From: Symbiopectobacterium purcellii_A
GTDB taxonomy: Bacteria > Pseudomonadota > Gammaproteobacteria > Enterobacterales > Enterobacteriaceae
Length of the DNA stretch: 64,000 nt
Direction: 5' to 3'
Assembly (NCBI RefSeq): GCF_052050035.1
Contig: NZ_CP189882.1
Coordinates: 4,154,001 to 4,218,000, forward strand
In this document: piece after piece, positions 41,693 to 51,508 of the stretch
Numbering within the stretch: the stretch's first letter is position 1
How the letters are laid out: the number at the start of each line of letters is the position of its first letter
The notes under the pieces: model-generated
Database searches by the model: none
Told to the model about the DNA's origin: nothing
Seen by the model: only the letters and a program-made list of their open reading frames with translations
Translations under genes and position numbers: made by a program

Positions 41693-42994
41693 ATGGCAGA
41701 TGTAACACCACCGCTTGCGCAGCAACACCTAGACCCCCATGCAACACGCAAGCGGATTTTCGCCATTGTGGGAGCCTCATCCGGTAACCTGGTGGAGTGG
41801 TTCGATTTTTATGTCTATTCGTTCTGCGCACTCTATTTTGCCTCTGCGTTTTTCCCCAGTGGTGATACCACGACGCAACTCCTGCAAACCGCTGGCGTAT
41901 TTGCCGTCGGGTTTCTGATGCGTCCGATCGGTGGTTGGCTGTTTGGCTATATTGCTGATAAGCACGGTCGCCGCACCTCGATGCTTATCTCTGTTTGTAT
42001 GATGTGCTGTGGCTCATTCGTTATCGCCTGTTTGCCGACTTATAGCGTGATTGGCCATTGGGCACCGGCTTTGTTGCTGCTGGCCCGTTTGTTTCAGGGG
42101 CTTTCTGTTGGCGGCGAGTATGGCACCAGCGCAACCTATATGAGTGAAGTCGCCGTTGAGGGTAAGCGCGGTTTCTATGCCTCCTTTCAATATGTCACCT
42201 TGATCGGTGGGCAGTTATTGGCGCTGTTGGTGTTGGTTATCCTGCAACAGTGGCTCAGCACTGAAGAACTGAAAGCCTGGGGATGGCGTATTCCCTTTGC
42301 ATTGGGTGGCCTGCTGGCGATTGTGGCCTTATACCTGCGGCGTTCACTGCATGAAACCTCGAGCACCAGCACGCGTCAGCGTAAAGATGCGGGAACGCTT
42401 TCTGGTTTGTGGCATAACCGGCGTGCTTTTATGATTGTGCTGGGTTTTACCGCCGCAGGTTCGTTGAGCTTTTATACCTACACCACCTACATGCAGAAGT
42501 ACCTGATGAATACGGCGGGTATGGATGCAAAAACCGCAAGCGGTGTGATGACCGCGGCTCTGGTGATATTCATGCTGCTGCAACCGATGTTTGGTGCGTT
42601 GTCAGATAAAATCGGGCGGCGCACCATGATGATCATTTTTGGATCGATGGCGGCGTTGTTTACCGTTCCAATTCTTAGCGCCTTGCAAAATGTGACAAGC
42701 CCATACGCCGCCTTTGGCATTATCGTGATGGCGTTAATGATCATCAGCTTTTACACCTCGATCAGCGGTGTGCTGAAAGCAGAGATGTTCCCTCCTGAGA
42801 TACGGGCGCTGGGCGTAGGGCTTTCCTATGCGATAGGCAACGCGCTGTTTGGCGGTTCTGCTGAGTATGTCGCACTGTCGTTGAAATCAGCCGGGGTTGA
42901 AACGACGTTCTTCTGGTATGTCTCTGCTATGTGCCTGATGGCAATGTTTGTTTCTCTGCTGTTGCACCGAAAAAGGAAAGAAGTACAGATGTAA
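41693..42994 (+). CDS. kgtP: 2-oxoglutarate:proton symporter
   Basis: An MFS transporter of the metabolite:H+ symporter group in the inner membrane, importing 2-oxoglutarate. 433 residues, the same length as E. coli KgtP and similar along the whole chain. Visible are VGASSGNLVEWFDFYVYS, the first cytoplasmic loop FGYIADKHGRR, FQGLSVGGEYGTSATYMSEV, and the second-half loop GALSDKIGRR. About twelve hydrophobic segments. I chose the ATG at 41693 (MADVTPP) with TAGGG upstream; a longer frame has no family support. Intact and useful to a host-dependent bacterium that takes up TCA-cycle acids. Confidence 0.94.
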   Translation: MADVTPPLAQQHLDPHATRKRIFAIVGASSGNLVEWFDFYVYSFCALYFASAFFPSGDTTTQLLQTAGVFAVGFLMRPIGGWLFGYIADKHGRRTSMLISVCMMCCGSFVIACLPTYSVIGHWAPALLLLARLFQGLSVGGEYGTSATYMSEVAVEGKRGFYASFQYVTLIGGQLLALLVLVILQQWLSTEELKAWGWRIPFALGGLLAIVALYLRRSLHETSSTSTRQRKDAGTLSGLWHNRRAFMIVLGFTAAGSLSFYTYTTYMQKYLMNTAGMDAKTASGVMTAALVIFMLLQPMFGALSDKIGRRTMMIIFGSMAALFTVPILSALQNVTSPYAAFGIIVMALMIISFYTSISGVLKAEMFPPEIRALGVGLSYAIGNALFGGSAEYVALSLKSAGVETTFFWYVSAMCLMAMFVSLLLHRKRKEVQM

Positions 42995-43084
42995 ACCGCG
43001 CTGCACAGTGCGCAGGATGAAGATTATTCAACTTCGGCCTGTGCGCTGTACAAGTATGGGAAAACTGTTTATCTTCATGCATCT

Positions 43085-43116
43085 GGATGTCTAAACGTAT
43101 AAACGTATAAACGGTT
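43085..43116 (+). promoter_or_regulatory. MetJ operator of metA
   Basis: Four adjacent 8-mers, GGATGTCT, AAACGTAT, AAACGTAT and AAACGGTT, end 18 bases before the start of metA. They fit the tandem met-box pattern. Confidence 0.82.
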
Positions 43117-43134
43117 GCAGTGAGGTGTAGTGCC

Positions 43135-44064
43135 ATGCCAATTCGGATCCCTGATGAGTTACCCGCGGTAAGTTTTTTGCGCAATGAGAATGTGTTCGTC
43201 ATGACCACTTCTCGTGCCAGTACTCAGGAAATTCGTCCGTTAAAGGTATTGGTATTGAACCTCATGCCAAAGAAGATTGAGACGGAAAATCAGTTCCTGC
43301 GTCTACTCTCCAACTCGCCGTTGCAGGTAGATATCCAACTGCTGCGCATCGATAGCCGTGAATCCAAGAACACCCCTACAGAACATCTCAATAACTTCTA
43401 CTGTAACTTCGAGGATATTGAGAACGAGAACTTCGATGGTCTGATTGTCACGGGTGCGCCGCTGGGGCTGGTCGATTTCTTCGATGTGGTTTACTGGCCA
43501 CAGATTGCAAAAGTGATCGATTGGGCAAAAGATCATGTAACATCTACGCTGTTTGTCTGTTGGGCGGTACAGGCTGGATTAAATCTGCTGTATGGCATCC
43601 CTAAGATGACGCGCAGCAAGAAGCTTTCTGGCGTATATACGCATCACACGGTGCAGCAGCATGCGTTGCTTACCCGTGGTTTTGATGAAACCTTCCTGGC
43701 TCCCCATTCGCGCTACGCTGATTTCCCCACAGATATTATTCGTGAGTATGCCGATCTGGATATTCTGGTTGAGTCTGATGAGGCCGGTGCCTATCTGTTT
43801 GCCAGCAAAGATAAGCGTCAAGTGTTCGTCACCGGGCACCCTGAATATGATGCGTATACCCTTGCCAGCGAATTCTTTCGTGACCGCGATGCGGGCTTGA
43901 ATCCGATCGTGCCGTTGAACTACTTCCCTGATGACAATCCAGAGAATGCGCCAAAAGCGAGTTGGCGCAGCCACGGGCATTTGTTGTTTGCTAACTGGCT
44001 TAACTACTGTGTTTATCAAATTACGCCGTTCGATCTGCGTCGTATGAATCCAACTCTGGACTAG
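43135..44064 (+). CDS. metA: Homoserine O-succinyltransferase
   Basis: MetA catalyses the first committed step of methionine synthesis. 309 residues, starting MPIRIPDELP as in E. coli. The catalytic Cys is at 142 (FVCWAVQAG), with the His and Glu of the active site in VTGHPEYDAY. MetJ boxes precede it and a hairpin terminator follows. In E. coli aceB comes next; here an IS630 copy separates them. No damage seen, so methionine synthesis from homoserine is probably kept. Confidence 0.97.
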   Translation: MPIRIPDELPAVSFLRNENVFVMTTSRASTQEIRPLKVLVLNLMPKKIETENQFLRLLSNSPLQVDIQLLRIDSRESKNTPTEHLNNFYCNFEDIENENFDGLIVTGAPLGLVDFFDVVYWPQIAKVIDWAKDHVTSTLFVCWAVQAGLNLLYGIPKMTRSKKLSGVYTHHTVQQHALLTRGFDETFLAPHSRYADFPTDIIREYADLDILVESDEAGAYLFASKDKRQVFVTGHPEYDAYTLASEFFRDRDAGLNPIVPLNYFPDDNPENAPKASWRSHGHLLFANWLNYCVYQITPFDLRRMNPTLD

Positions 44065-44085
44065 AACCTCCTGCCGTTTTACTCA

Positions 44086-44108
44086 GGGTGCCTAATGGTA
44101 CCCTTTTT
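44086..44108 (+). terminator. Rho-independent terminator of metA
   Basis: Stem GGGTGCC / GGTACCC with loop TAAT, followed by a run of T, 22 bases after the metA stop. Confidence 0.75.
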
Positions 44109-44286
44109 TATGTCCTCTTGCTTTTATTGAAAATAATTTCCCTGATTTTTTTATATTTTTATTCATTTAAATCATAAAGATAAATTCTTTTTTATGAAAA
44201 TGGAAATCGTTTTTTATTTTTTGAGTAATTGGATTACGCTTAATTCTGTTGGTTGAAAATTTCGCCCCTTGATAACCCCTCTCTGT

Positions 44287-45170
44287 TATAGCTAAACGAC
44301 TTAATTTTGATTACATTATTTAAATGAGCTATTCAATTGATTTTAGACGTAAAGTGATATCTACACGGAAAAACGAAGGGTTGAGTATCCGAGAAACAGC
44401 GAAGCAATTTCGGATTGGCCCTGCCTCTGTATCGCGTTGGATTAATCAAATAGAGTCAAAAGCATCGACCACGCGTCAGCGAAAGATCGATAAATCCGAG
44501 TTGATAAAAGATGTTGAACAATATCCAGATGCTTACCAAAAAGAACGTGCAGAGCGTTTTGGCGTTTGTCAGAAGGCCATTTGGCAAGCGCTTAAAAAGC
44601 TGGGATTGACCTATAAAAAAAACTCTACGTCATCCGAAAGCCGACGAAAACGCCCGGCAGGGATTTCAACAAAAAAAACAACAGTATGAAAAAGAAGGTA
44701 AACCTATTGTTTTTATTGATGAAAGTGGTTTTTCACACGATACCCCACGGACTCACGGCTATTCCCCAAAAGGTCAACGGTGTTTTGGCCTGAAGAACTG
44801 GGGAGCTAGGGGAAGAACAAATGTTATCGGCGCTTTATTAGGCACAACGCTGTTTGCTATCGGATTATTTGATATCAATATTAACAGCGATGTTTTCTAT
44901 GCCTGGGTCACACAAGTCCTTATCCCAGTACTCCCTAAAAACAGTGTAATCATGATGGACAATGCCACTTTTCACAAAAAACATAATATTCAACAAGTCA
45001 TCATCGATGCAGGGTATATGGTGGAGTATTTGCCTACATATTCGCCAGATCTTAACCCAATTGAGCATAAATGGGCACAAGCAAAAAGCAAAAAAAGAGA
45101 GATGGGTTGCGATACAGAGAGTTTGTTCTCAGTCCATATGGTGTAATCAAAATTAAGTCGCTTGGCTATA
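44287..45170 (+). mobile_element. IS630-family element, copy 6
   Basis: 884 bp including the duplicated TA, uninterrupted, between metA and aceB. It probably separates aceB from its promoter. Confidence 0.93.
44324..45146 (+). pseudogene. IS630 transposase with eight-A frameshift
   Basis: N-terminal frame MSYSIDFRRK to GLTYKKNSTSSESRRKRP. The catalytic frame (FIDESGFSHD, MMDNATFHK, NPIEHKW to SLFSVHMV) lies one base out because of an A8 tract. Slippage on the A tract could restore the full protein. Confidence 0.83.
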
Positions 45171-45206
45171 ACAGGTAGCGTGGCACTGAGAAAAGGAACC
45201 CGAGAG

Positions 45207-46180
45207 ATGACACAGCGGACAATAAGCAGAGAGTTGGTATTCAGTGAACGTTTTGATGGCAGAGCAGAGTGTTCTGACAGAAGAGGCCACCGATTTTCTG
45301 GCAGCGTTGGTCAACCGTTTCTTGTTACCAAGAAATGGGTTGTTGCTGGAAAGACAGCTACAACAGCAGAAGATTGGCGCAGGTGAATTGCCTGATTTTA
45401 TTTCGGAAACAACTTCCATTCGAAATTCTGACTGGACCATTCGTGGTATCCCTTCGGATTTACAAGATCGCCGAGTCGAGATCACTGCGCCTGTTGAACG
45501 GAAGATGATCATCAACGCCCTGAACGCTAACGTGAAAGTGTTTATGGCGGATTTTGAAGATTCGCTGTCTCCTTCATGCGACAAGGTGATCGACGGTCAG
45601 CTCAATTTGCGCGATGCGGTGCGGGGCACCATCTCGTACGTCAATGATGAAGGCAAGATCTACCAGCTTAAACCGAATCCTGCCGTGCTGATTTGTCGAG
45701 TGCGCGGTTTGCACCTGCCGGAAAAACATGTGACCTGGCAAGGAGAAGCGATTCCCGGTGGGTTGTTCGATTTTGCGCTCTATTTTTACCATAACTATCA
45801 AGCCTTGCTGGCAAAGGGCAGCGGTCCCTATTTTTATCTGCCCAAACTGCAATCCTGGCGCGAAGCGGCCTGGTGGAGTGAGGTGTTCAGCTATACCGAA
45901 GATCGCTTTAATGTGCCGCGCGGCACCATCAAGGCCACGGTATTGATTGAAACACTGCCAGCGGTGTTCCAGATGGATGAGATTCTGCATGCGCTGCGTG
46001 ACCACATTGTTGGGCTGAATTGCGGCCGTTGGGATTACATCTTCAGCTATATCAAGACATTGAAAAATCATCCCGATCGCGTATTGCCTGACCGGCAATC
46101 CGTCACCATGGATAAGCCGTTCCTCAATGCCTATTCCCGTTTGCTCATTAAAACCTGTCACCGCCGTGGTGCTTTTGCGA
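45207..46180 (+). pseudogene. aceB: aceB (malate synthase A), frameshifted and truncated
   Basis: AceB condenses glyoxylate and acetyl-CoA to malate in the glyoxylate shunt. The start MTQRTISRELVFSERFD is in one frame; from AEQSVLTEEATDF on, the E. coli-like sequence runs in another, so a one-base change lies near 45260. Catalytic-region motifs FMADFEDSLSPS, ICRVRGLHLPEKH and GLNCGRWDYIFSYI are present. It breaks at RRGAFAMG, about residue 315 of an expected 533, where IS30 sequence starts. Confidence 0.93.
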
Positions 46181-46977
46181 TGGGAATGGGGCACCAGCTT
46201 GAACCGCACATTCAGGACTTTATCATAACGGCGCTGTCTACCCACACCTCACCTGAGGTCATCAGTGGGCGCCTGGTCCTGGAATTTGGCCTGTCCGTCA
46301 GCAAGAACTCGCTCTATCGCTATATCCAGCAGGAGCGCCGGGCCGGCGGTGAGCTGTATCAGCAGCTCCCTCATCGGGGTAAACGGTATAACTATCAGAC
46401 CGATGAGAACAAACGCGGTCCTATTCCCAACCGTGTTGGCATTGAGCAGCGGCCGGCCGTTGCTGACCTCAAGCAGGAACCCGGGCATTTCGAGATTGAC
46501 ACCATCTTTGGCAAAGATCAGAAATCATTCCTGCTGACGGTGGTCGATAAAGCCGTCAAGCTGGTCATCATTCGCAAACTGCCCAACAAGCGAGCAGAGA
46601 CAGTGGTAGCGGCCTTCAGGGACATCGTTGCCAATACCTTCTGCGAGTTTAAAACCCTGACTGCTGACAACGGTTCTGAATTTTCCCAGCACGGGGAAAT
46701 TACAAAAGTCACGGGGGCACCGGTCTACTTTGCCCGGCCATATCATTCCTGGGAACGCGGGTTGAATGAGCATACCAACGGGCTGATACGGCGTTTTTAC
46801 CCGAAGGGAACGGACTTCAATTATGTCACCCATCGCAAGGTTGCAGCACTCGAACACCTGCTCAATACGCGAGGCCGAAAATCGCTGGGTTATCGTTCTC
46901 CAAATGAGGTATTTTTAACGCACTTACAGGCGGAATAATGCCCTACCGTTTTGTTGCGTTTCGACTGGGAATGGGGC
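46180..46977 (+). mobile_element. IS30-family remnant fused to aceB
   Basis: Begins with an inverted terminal piece TGGGAATGGGGC and then joins internal IS30 sequence at ACCAGCTTGAACC, running to the normal right end at 46977. The left ~300 bp of the element is missing. Confidence 0.85.
46193..46938 (+). pseudogene. IS30 transposase C-terminal part, in frame with aceB
   Basis: From QLEPHIQDFI to VFLTHLQAE, covering the whole DDE core (FEIDTIFGKD, LTADNGSEFS, NEHTNGLIRR) but lacking the helix-turn-helix. It continues the aceB frame without a stop, so 45244-46938 is one 564-codon reading frame. Confidence 0.82.
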
Positions 46978-47295
46978 TGCGCGTTGGCGGTGCTTTCGAA
47001 ATGGAATGGAAGGTGGTATCAACAGCGCACACTGCTGCACATCACCGGTGGAAATGTGTTTTTCGGGATAACCTCAGAGAGCGATCGCCAACCTGATCTC
47101 GTCAGCGGATGGCTACCGAAACTCAAGTCAGAGTTGGTTGACGGCGGTAACGGTGCGTGTAAAGGTAGTTGTCGCCCCAGTTGATTCATACGGCCTGTTT
47201 TTCCCGTTCCGGATTTAGCCACACTTCGTCCTGCCGCTCCCAGTTTCTTGTTGGCCCTGACCAACGATGCGGGTTCTGCATTTTTGCTGCCTCAT
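46978..47295. other. Unidentified 318-bp segment
   Basis: Lies between an IS30 end and an IS3 end. On + a frame reads ALAVLSKWNGRWYQQRTLL and onward to a stop at 47184, and on - short frames begin MQNPHRWSGPTRNWERQDEV. Both are soon stopped. I cannot assign either. It has the base composition of host coding DNA and is probably a gene remnant. Confidence 0.35.
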
Positions 47296-47368
47296 TGTAG
47301 TGGCATACTGAATTTGGCCACCTAAGTAGAGGTGATATGCTTACCTCATAATTTTTATAGGTGCCAAA

Positions 47369-47668
47369 ATGAGTAAAATAATTACTGCTGAATTTAAATG
47401 TGAAACCGCCAAATTAGTCCTTGACCAAAATTATACCTACCAGGAAGCCGCGAAAGCCATGAACGTCAGTCTTTCAGCGATTAGCCGGTGGGTAAGAGCC
47501 CTTCGTTTAGAACGTCAAGGGAAAACATCGCCTGGTCTGCCATTAACACCTGAACAAATTGAGTTCAGAGAAATGAAGAAAAAAATCCACCGACTGGAAA
47601 TGGAGAATGCCATCTTAAAAAAGGCTACTGCGCTCTTAATGTCCGACTCACTGAAAAATTCTCGGTAG
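47369..47668 (+). CDS. IS3 (IS51-type) orfA
   Basis: 99 residues: helix-turn-helix (YQEAAKAMNVSLSAISRWVR) and a leucine-zipper-like segment (REMKKKIHRLEMENAILKKA). Intact, but its orfB partner is broken, so no full OrfAB transposase can be made here. Confidence 0.88.
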   Translation: MSKIITAEFKCETAKLVLDQNYTYQEAAKAMNVSLSAISRWVRALRLERQGKTSPGLPLTPEQIEFREMKKKIHRLEMENAILKKATALLMSDSLKNSR

Positions 47669-47730
47669 TTGAAAAGCTAAGAGCGCTTTATCCAGTGAAA
47701 GCGTTGTGTCGTATTTTTAATGTTCACCGA

Positions 47731-48117
47731 GGCTTTGTTGAATAATTTAACCGTTTGATTTACATCTTCTTTAGTTAGAATGCATTTACAGAGAATGTAT
47801 TTTGTTAGAACGACAAATCAAATAGTTAGCACAATAAAAAGCATTCCGAGAGGAAAAATTAGTCGTTGAAAGGCTTTGTTGAATAATTTAAGATACTGAT
47901 TTATATAAGCATTATAAAATTTCAACGACTAATTTTTCCTCTCGGAATGCTTTTTATTGTGCTAACTATTTGATTTGTCGTTCTAACAAAATACATTCTC
48001 TGTAAATGCATTCTAACTAAAGAAGATGTAAATCAAACGGTTAAATTATTCAACAAAGCCTCGTTGAAATTTTATAATGCTTATATAAATCAGTATCTTA
48101 AATTATTCAACAAAGCC
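47731..48117. repeat. MITE-F copy interrupted by another MITE-F
   Basis: Outer copy: 47731-47871 and 48061-48117, target duplication GTTCACCGA. The inner insertion repeats 9 bp of it. Confidence 0.95.
47872..48060. repeat. MITE-F copy (189 bp) inside a MITE-F
   Basis: Inner copy in inverse orientation to the outer, with 9-bp duplication TCGTTGAAA taken from the outer MITE. Confidence 0.95.
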
Positions 48118-48254
48118 GTTCACCGAAGCAGTTATCGCTATTGGTGTCGACCTAAGGAGCCAGATATTGAGCGGACGATAAAACGTAGCCTGGTCAGCGA
48201 AGCGTGGAACGTTAGTGGCGGGTCTGCGGGCGCAAGGACTATCGCCACGATGGT

Positions 48255-48350
48255 TATAGCAAAGCGACATTATTTTGATAACAGCCAGCTATGCTTCTTT
48301 GCCGCATATCAGGGCATAGGATGTAATCATTTTTAAGTCGGTTGGCTATA
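48255..48350. repeat. MITE-E copy
   Basis: At TA in IS3 orfB. The first end reads TATAGCAAAGCG, one base different from the usual. Confidence 0.92.
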
Positions 48351-48442
48351 CCAATACACACGACGTGAAACTTGGGCGGTGGTTAGCGGGTAAGTTGATG
48401 AAAGAATTAACCCTCGTTAGTTGCCAAACAAGAAAACATCAA

Positions 48443-48538
48443 TATAGCCAACCGACTTAAAAATGATTACATCCTATGCCCTGATATGCGGCAAAGAAGC
48501 ATAGCTGGCTGTTATCAAAATAATGTCGCTTGGCTATA
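48443..48538. repeat. MITE-E copy (inverted)
   Basis: At TA in IS3 orfB, opposite in orientation to the copy 93 bases upstream. Confidence 0.93.
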
Positions 48539-49126
48539 CAACCGCGGTGGAAATGAACGTATTGATATTCCAAATCTGCTCAATAGGCAGTTCGCTGTTA
48601 CCAAGCCTGACCAGGTTTGGTGCGGCGATGTAACCTATATTTGGACAGGCGACCGATGGGCGTATCTGGCGGTGGTATTAGATTTATTTGCCCGAAAACC
48701 CGTGGGTTGGGCAATGTCGTTTTCGCCAGATTCAGAATTAACAGCCAAAGCACTACAAATGGCTTGGGAACTGCGTGGGCATCCCAAACAAGTCATGTTT
48801 CATAGTGACCAAGGAAGCCATTACACCAGTCGTCAGTATAGGCAGGCATTGTGGCGTTATCAGATGACCCAAAGTATGAGTCGCAGAGGAAATTGTTGGG
48901 ATAATAGTCCGATGGAGCGATTCTTCCGTAGTCTGAAGACTGAATGGGTGCCAACGACTGGCTACCAAAGCTTTAGTACTGCTCAATCATCCATTATTCG
49001 CTACATAACCCATTATTATAGCGATGTCAGACCTCACTGGTATAACGGTGGGTTAACACCAAATGAATCAGAACGGCTGTTCCATCAACAGTCAGGTAGG
49101 GTGGCCAAATTTAGTTGACCACTACA

Positions 49127-49689
49127 AACGTCTGCTGGTAGATACGGCCCACCGCTTTCAGATTGCCAACGTAGAAGGTGTCCTGCGACCCGAGATAACC
49201 CGGATGAGCCGTCTCGATTTCGCCGCTGGCCTCATCATCATGCGCCTTTTTCTCCAGCGCTGCGATTTGGACATCGGTAAGCACGATGCCTTCTCTGGCA
49301 ACTTTTTTCTCAAGCGCCTTCAGGCGTTTACGGAAGTTCTCCAGATCGTGCCGTTGCCAGATGGACCGCACGCCGCTGCCGGAGATAAATACGCCTTTTT
49401 TACGCAGCTCATTACTGGTCCGGTGCTGCCCGTGGGCCGGGAACTCAACGGCATATTCAACAACCGCGCGTTCAGTGGCTTCGTCGGCGCGGTTCTTCAG
49501 GTTGGGAACCCGGCGGTTCTGGTTAACCAGTGCATCGATGCCACCTTCAGCAGCCAGTTCCTGATAACGGTAAAACGTGTCGCGCGACACGCCCATGATC
49601 TTGCAGGCTTTTGATACGTTACCAAGTTCTTCGGCGAGATTGAGCAGGCCGGCTTTGTGTTTGATGATGTGATTGTTAGTATGAAGCAT
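49127..49689 (-). pseudogene. IS481 transposase, N-terminal half
   Basis: Holds the two helix-turn-helix regions (SKACKIMGVSRDTFYRYQ, HRTSNELRKKGVFISGSGVR) and stops before the catalytic core. It runs on a few codons into the IS3 end. Confidence 0.85.
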
Positions 49690-49791
49690 GAGAGTTACCT
49701 CGCGTTTTGTTTAAGGATTAGACACCCATATCAAAACCGGTGACTCTCAACCTTTCAAGGTCATGTGTCAGATCAAGTCGCGACTAATACA
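49127..49791 (-). mobile_element. IS481-family remnant, copy 3 (N-terminal half)
   Basis: Retains the end TGTATTAGTCGCGACTTGAT at 49791 and transposase codons 1 to about 160 (start 49689, MLHTNNHIIKHKAG to VGRIYQQTF). The other half is replaced by the IS3 element. Its right flank is IS256 interior sequence, so it had inserted in IS256. Confidence 0.88.
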
Positions 49792-50848
49792 GCATGACCC
49801 GGCTGGTAATAATTCAGGCAACTCCCGCAATGGCAAGACATCCAAGAGCGTACGTAGCCAAAATGGGGCGCTCGAGCTCGATATTCCGCGCGACCGCAAC
49901 AGTACCTTCGAGCCGACACTGATCGGTAAGCACGAAAAGCAGCTTAACGGCTTTGATGACCGCATTATTTCTCTCTATTCCAGAGGGCTATCAACCCGTG
50001 ATATTCAGGCTCACTTTAAAGAAGTCTACGGGGTCGATGTTTCCGCTGGCTTCATTTCTCAAGTGACCAATGCCGTGATGGATGACGTTAAGCGCTGGCA
50101 GCAACGGCCGCTGGATGCGTTTTATCCCATTGTTTACCTTGACTGTATTGTGGTCAAAAGCCAGGACGGCGGAGCCGTGACCAACAAGTCTGTTTACTTG
50201 GCTCTAGGCATCAACGGCCAGGGCGAAAAAGAGCTGCTGGGGCTATGGATAGCCAAAACCGAGGGGGCCAAGTTCTGGTTATCTGTAATGACAGAACTGA
50301 AAAATCGTGGGCTACAGGACATCTTCATCGCCTGCTGCGATGGCCTGAAGGGCTTTCCTGATGCCATTGAAGCTGTTTACCCGCATACGCGGGTACAGCT
50401 CTGCATCGTGCATCAGGTGCGGAACTCGCTGCGCTACGTCGGCTGGAAAGAGCGTAAAGCCGTTGCTGCTGACCTCCGCACTATCTATAGTTCCGCAACG
50501 CTAGAGGGCGCTGAAGAGGCCCTGGATGCCTTCGCGGCCAAATGGGATGAGCAGTTCCCGACGATCATCCCATCGTGGAGAAATAATTGGGAACGTCTCA
50601 TCGTCATTTTTGATTTTCCGCCGGAGATTCGCAAGGTTATCTACACCACCAACGCGATAGAGTCGTTAAATGCTTCATTGCGCAAGATAACGAAAACGCG
50701 ACGAATATTTCCAACGGATGACTCGGTGCTAAAATTATTCTATCTAGCCTTGCATAATATCTCGGCTAAATGGACCCTACCAATCAGAGACTGGAAACCG
50801 GCTATGAGCCAATTCATGTTGATGTATGGAGATCGGATTTCCGGTTAA
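49792..50848 (+). pseudogene. IS256 transposase lacking the first ~50 residues
   Basis: Open from HDPAGNNSGNSRNG to MLMYGDRISG with all three catalytic motifs (YLDCIVVK, CCDGLKGF, TTNAIESL). Lacks its start. A read-in frame from IS481 sequence (from 49763) could still give a 361-residue product, but this lacks the N-terminal DNA-binding part. Confidence 0.85.
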
Positions 50849-50885
50849 GCGATGGAGCCATTTACACGAAATTCTTTACAGACTC
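49792..50885 (+). mobile_element. IS256-family remnant, copy 4 (5' truncated)
   Basis: Starts within the transposase gene at the IS481 joint and keeps the right end ...CGAAATTCTTTACAGACTC. It is the second IS256 subtype, like 4226 and 61911. Confidence 0.9.
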
Positions 50886-50923
50886 AGCTAGTGTGGGATT
50901 CAATCCCAATGCTTTAATACCCC

Positions 50924-51229
50924 TCAAATCCCCCAAAACATAAGATTAATAGCATCCTTAATCTTATCGGCATACTCTCCAAGATCCGCGATCTCTTCAC
51001 CAGTCACCTCAACGGGAACGCTCGATAGTTCAGTGGTCATCAGACGATAATCTTCGCCGTCGACGCGGATCAGTGGGAACAACGTATTATTCACTTTCTC
51101 AGACAGGTGATGCGCTTCGATAAGCGGGATAGCCATACGCCGTTTTGGTGTCTCGACAATATCGCTTTGTACATCAACAAACATTGTGTAGTGGCTAGCG
51201 CGTTTATATTGATAAACAATAAATTGCAT
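50924..51229 (-). CDS. ccdB: CcdB gyrase-poisoning toxin
   Basis: 101 residues, exactly the length of F-plasmid CcdB, beginning MQFIVYQYKRASHYTMFVDV and ending INLMFWGI. The last three residues Trp-Gly-Ile are those needed to trap DNA gyrase in the F toxin. I chose the ATG at 51229 rather than the GTG six bases upstream to match the family. It follows ccdA with almost no gap, as in all ccd operons. No damage is seen, so the toxin may be active. Confidence 0.94.
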   Translation of the reverse strand: MQFIVYQYKRASHYTMFVDVQSDIVETPKRRMAIPLIEAHHLSEKVNNTLFPLIRVDGEDYRLMTTELSSVPVEVTGEEIADLGEYADKIKDAINLMFWGI

Positions 51230-51231
51230 GA

Positions 51232-51450
51232 TCACCAGTTCCTGTTTTCATCCGCAAAAGAGCCATTCTGTGCGATAAATCGGGCGACTTCCTCCATTCC
51301 TTCGCGGTTTTCTTTCTTCCACTTCTCTGCCTTGATGCGACGGGCTTCTTTGCCAATGACATCATTCACCAGTCCAGAGATATTGATTCCGGCAGCACTC
51401 AGAACCTGATAATTGTCTTTGTCTACGGTAACGCTAACGCGGTGTTTCAT
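51232..51450 (-). CDS. ccdA: CcdA antitoxin
   Basis: 72 residues, the usual length. The N-terminal ribbon-helix-helix (HRVSVTVDKDNYQVLSAAGI) binds the operator. The C-terminal tail (RFIAQNGSFADENRNW) resembles the segment that wraps CcdB. It is followed at once by ccdB and preceded by a palindromic operator. The pair is intact while the DNA around it has decayed. Confidence 0.93.
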   Translation of the reverse strand: MKHRVSVTVDKDNYQVLSAAGINISGLVNDVIGKEARRIKAEKWKKENREGMEEVARFIAQNGSFADENRNW

Positions 51451-51477
51451 AATAGTGCTCCTCTTGTGTGCATGCTT

Positions 51478-51491
51478 TGAGTATATACTCA
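51478..51491 (-). promoter_or_regulatory. Probable ccd operator palindrome
   Basis: TGAGTATATACTCA, a perfect 14-bp palindrome 28 bases before ccdA, at the expected place for CcdA-CcdB autorepression. Confidence 0.6.
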
Positions 51492-51508
51492 GCGTGGTCG
51501 TTCAGCAA

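Larger units (their letters stand above)
47669..49118 (+). pseudogene. IS3 (IS51-type) orfB, interrupted four times
   Basis: Segments SVVEKLRALYPVKALCRIFN, then after the nested MITE-F pair YRYWCRPKEPDIERTI, after MITE-E HDVKLGRWLAGKLMKE, and after the second MITE-E the catalytic core: VWCGDVTYIWTG (Asp), MFHSDQGSHYTS (Asp), CWDNSPMERFFRSLKTEW (Glu). It ends GRVAKFS. Confidence 0.85.
47296..49126 (+). mobile_element. IS3-family element of the IS51 type, interrupted four times
   Basis: Ends TGTAGTGGCATACTGAATTT and, read inward from the right, TGTAGTGGTCAACTAAATTT. Contains two MITE-F (one inside the other) and two MITE-E. Left and right flanks are unrelated (unknown segment and IS481), so it is at a rearrangement joint. 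Confidence 0.88.
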
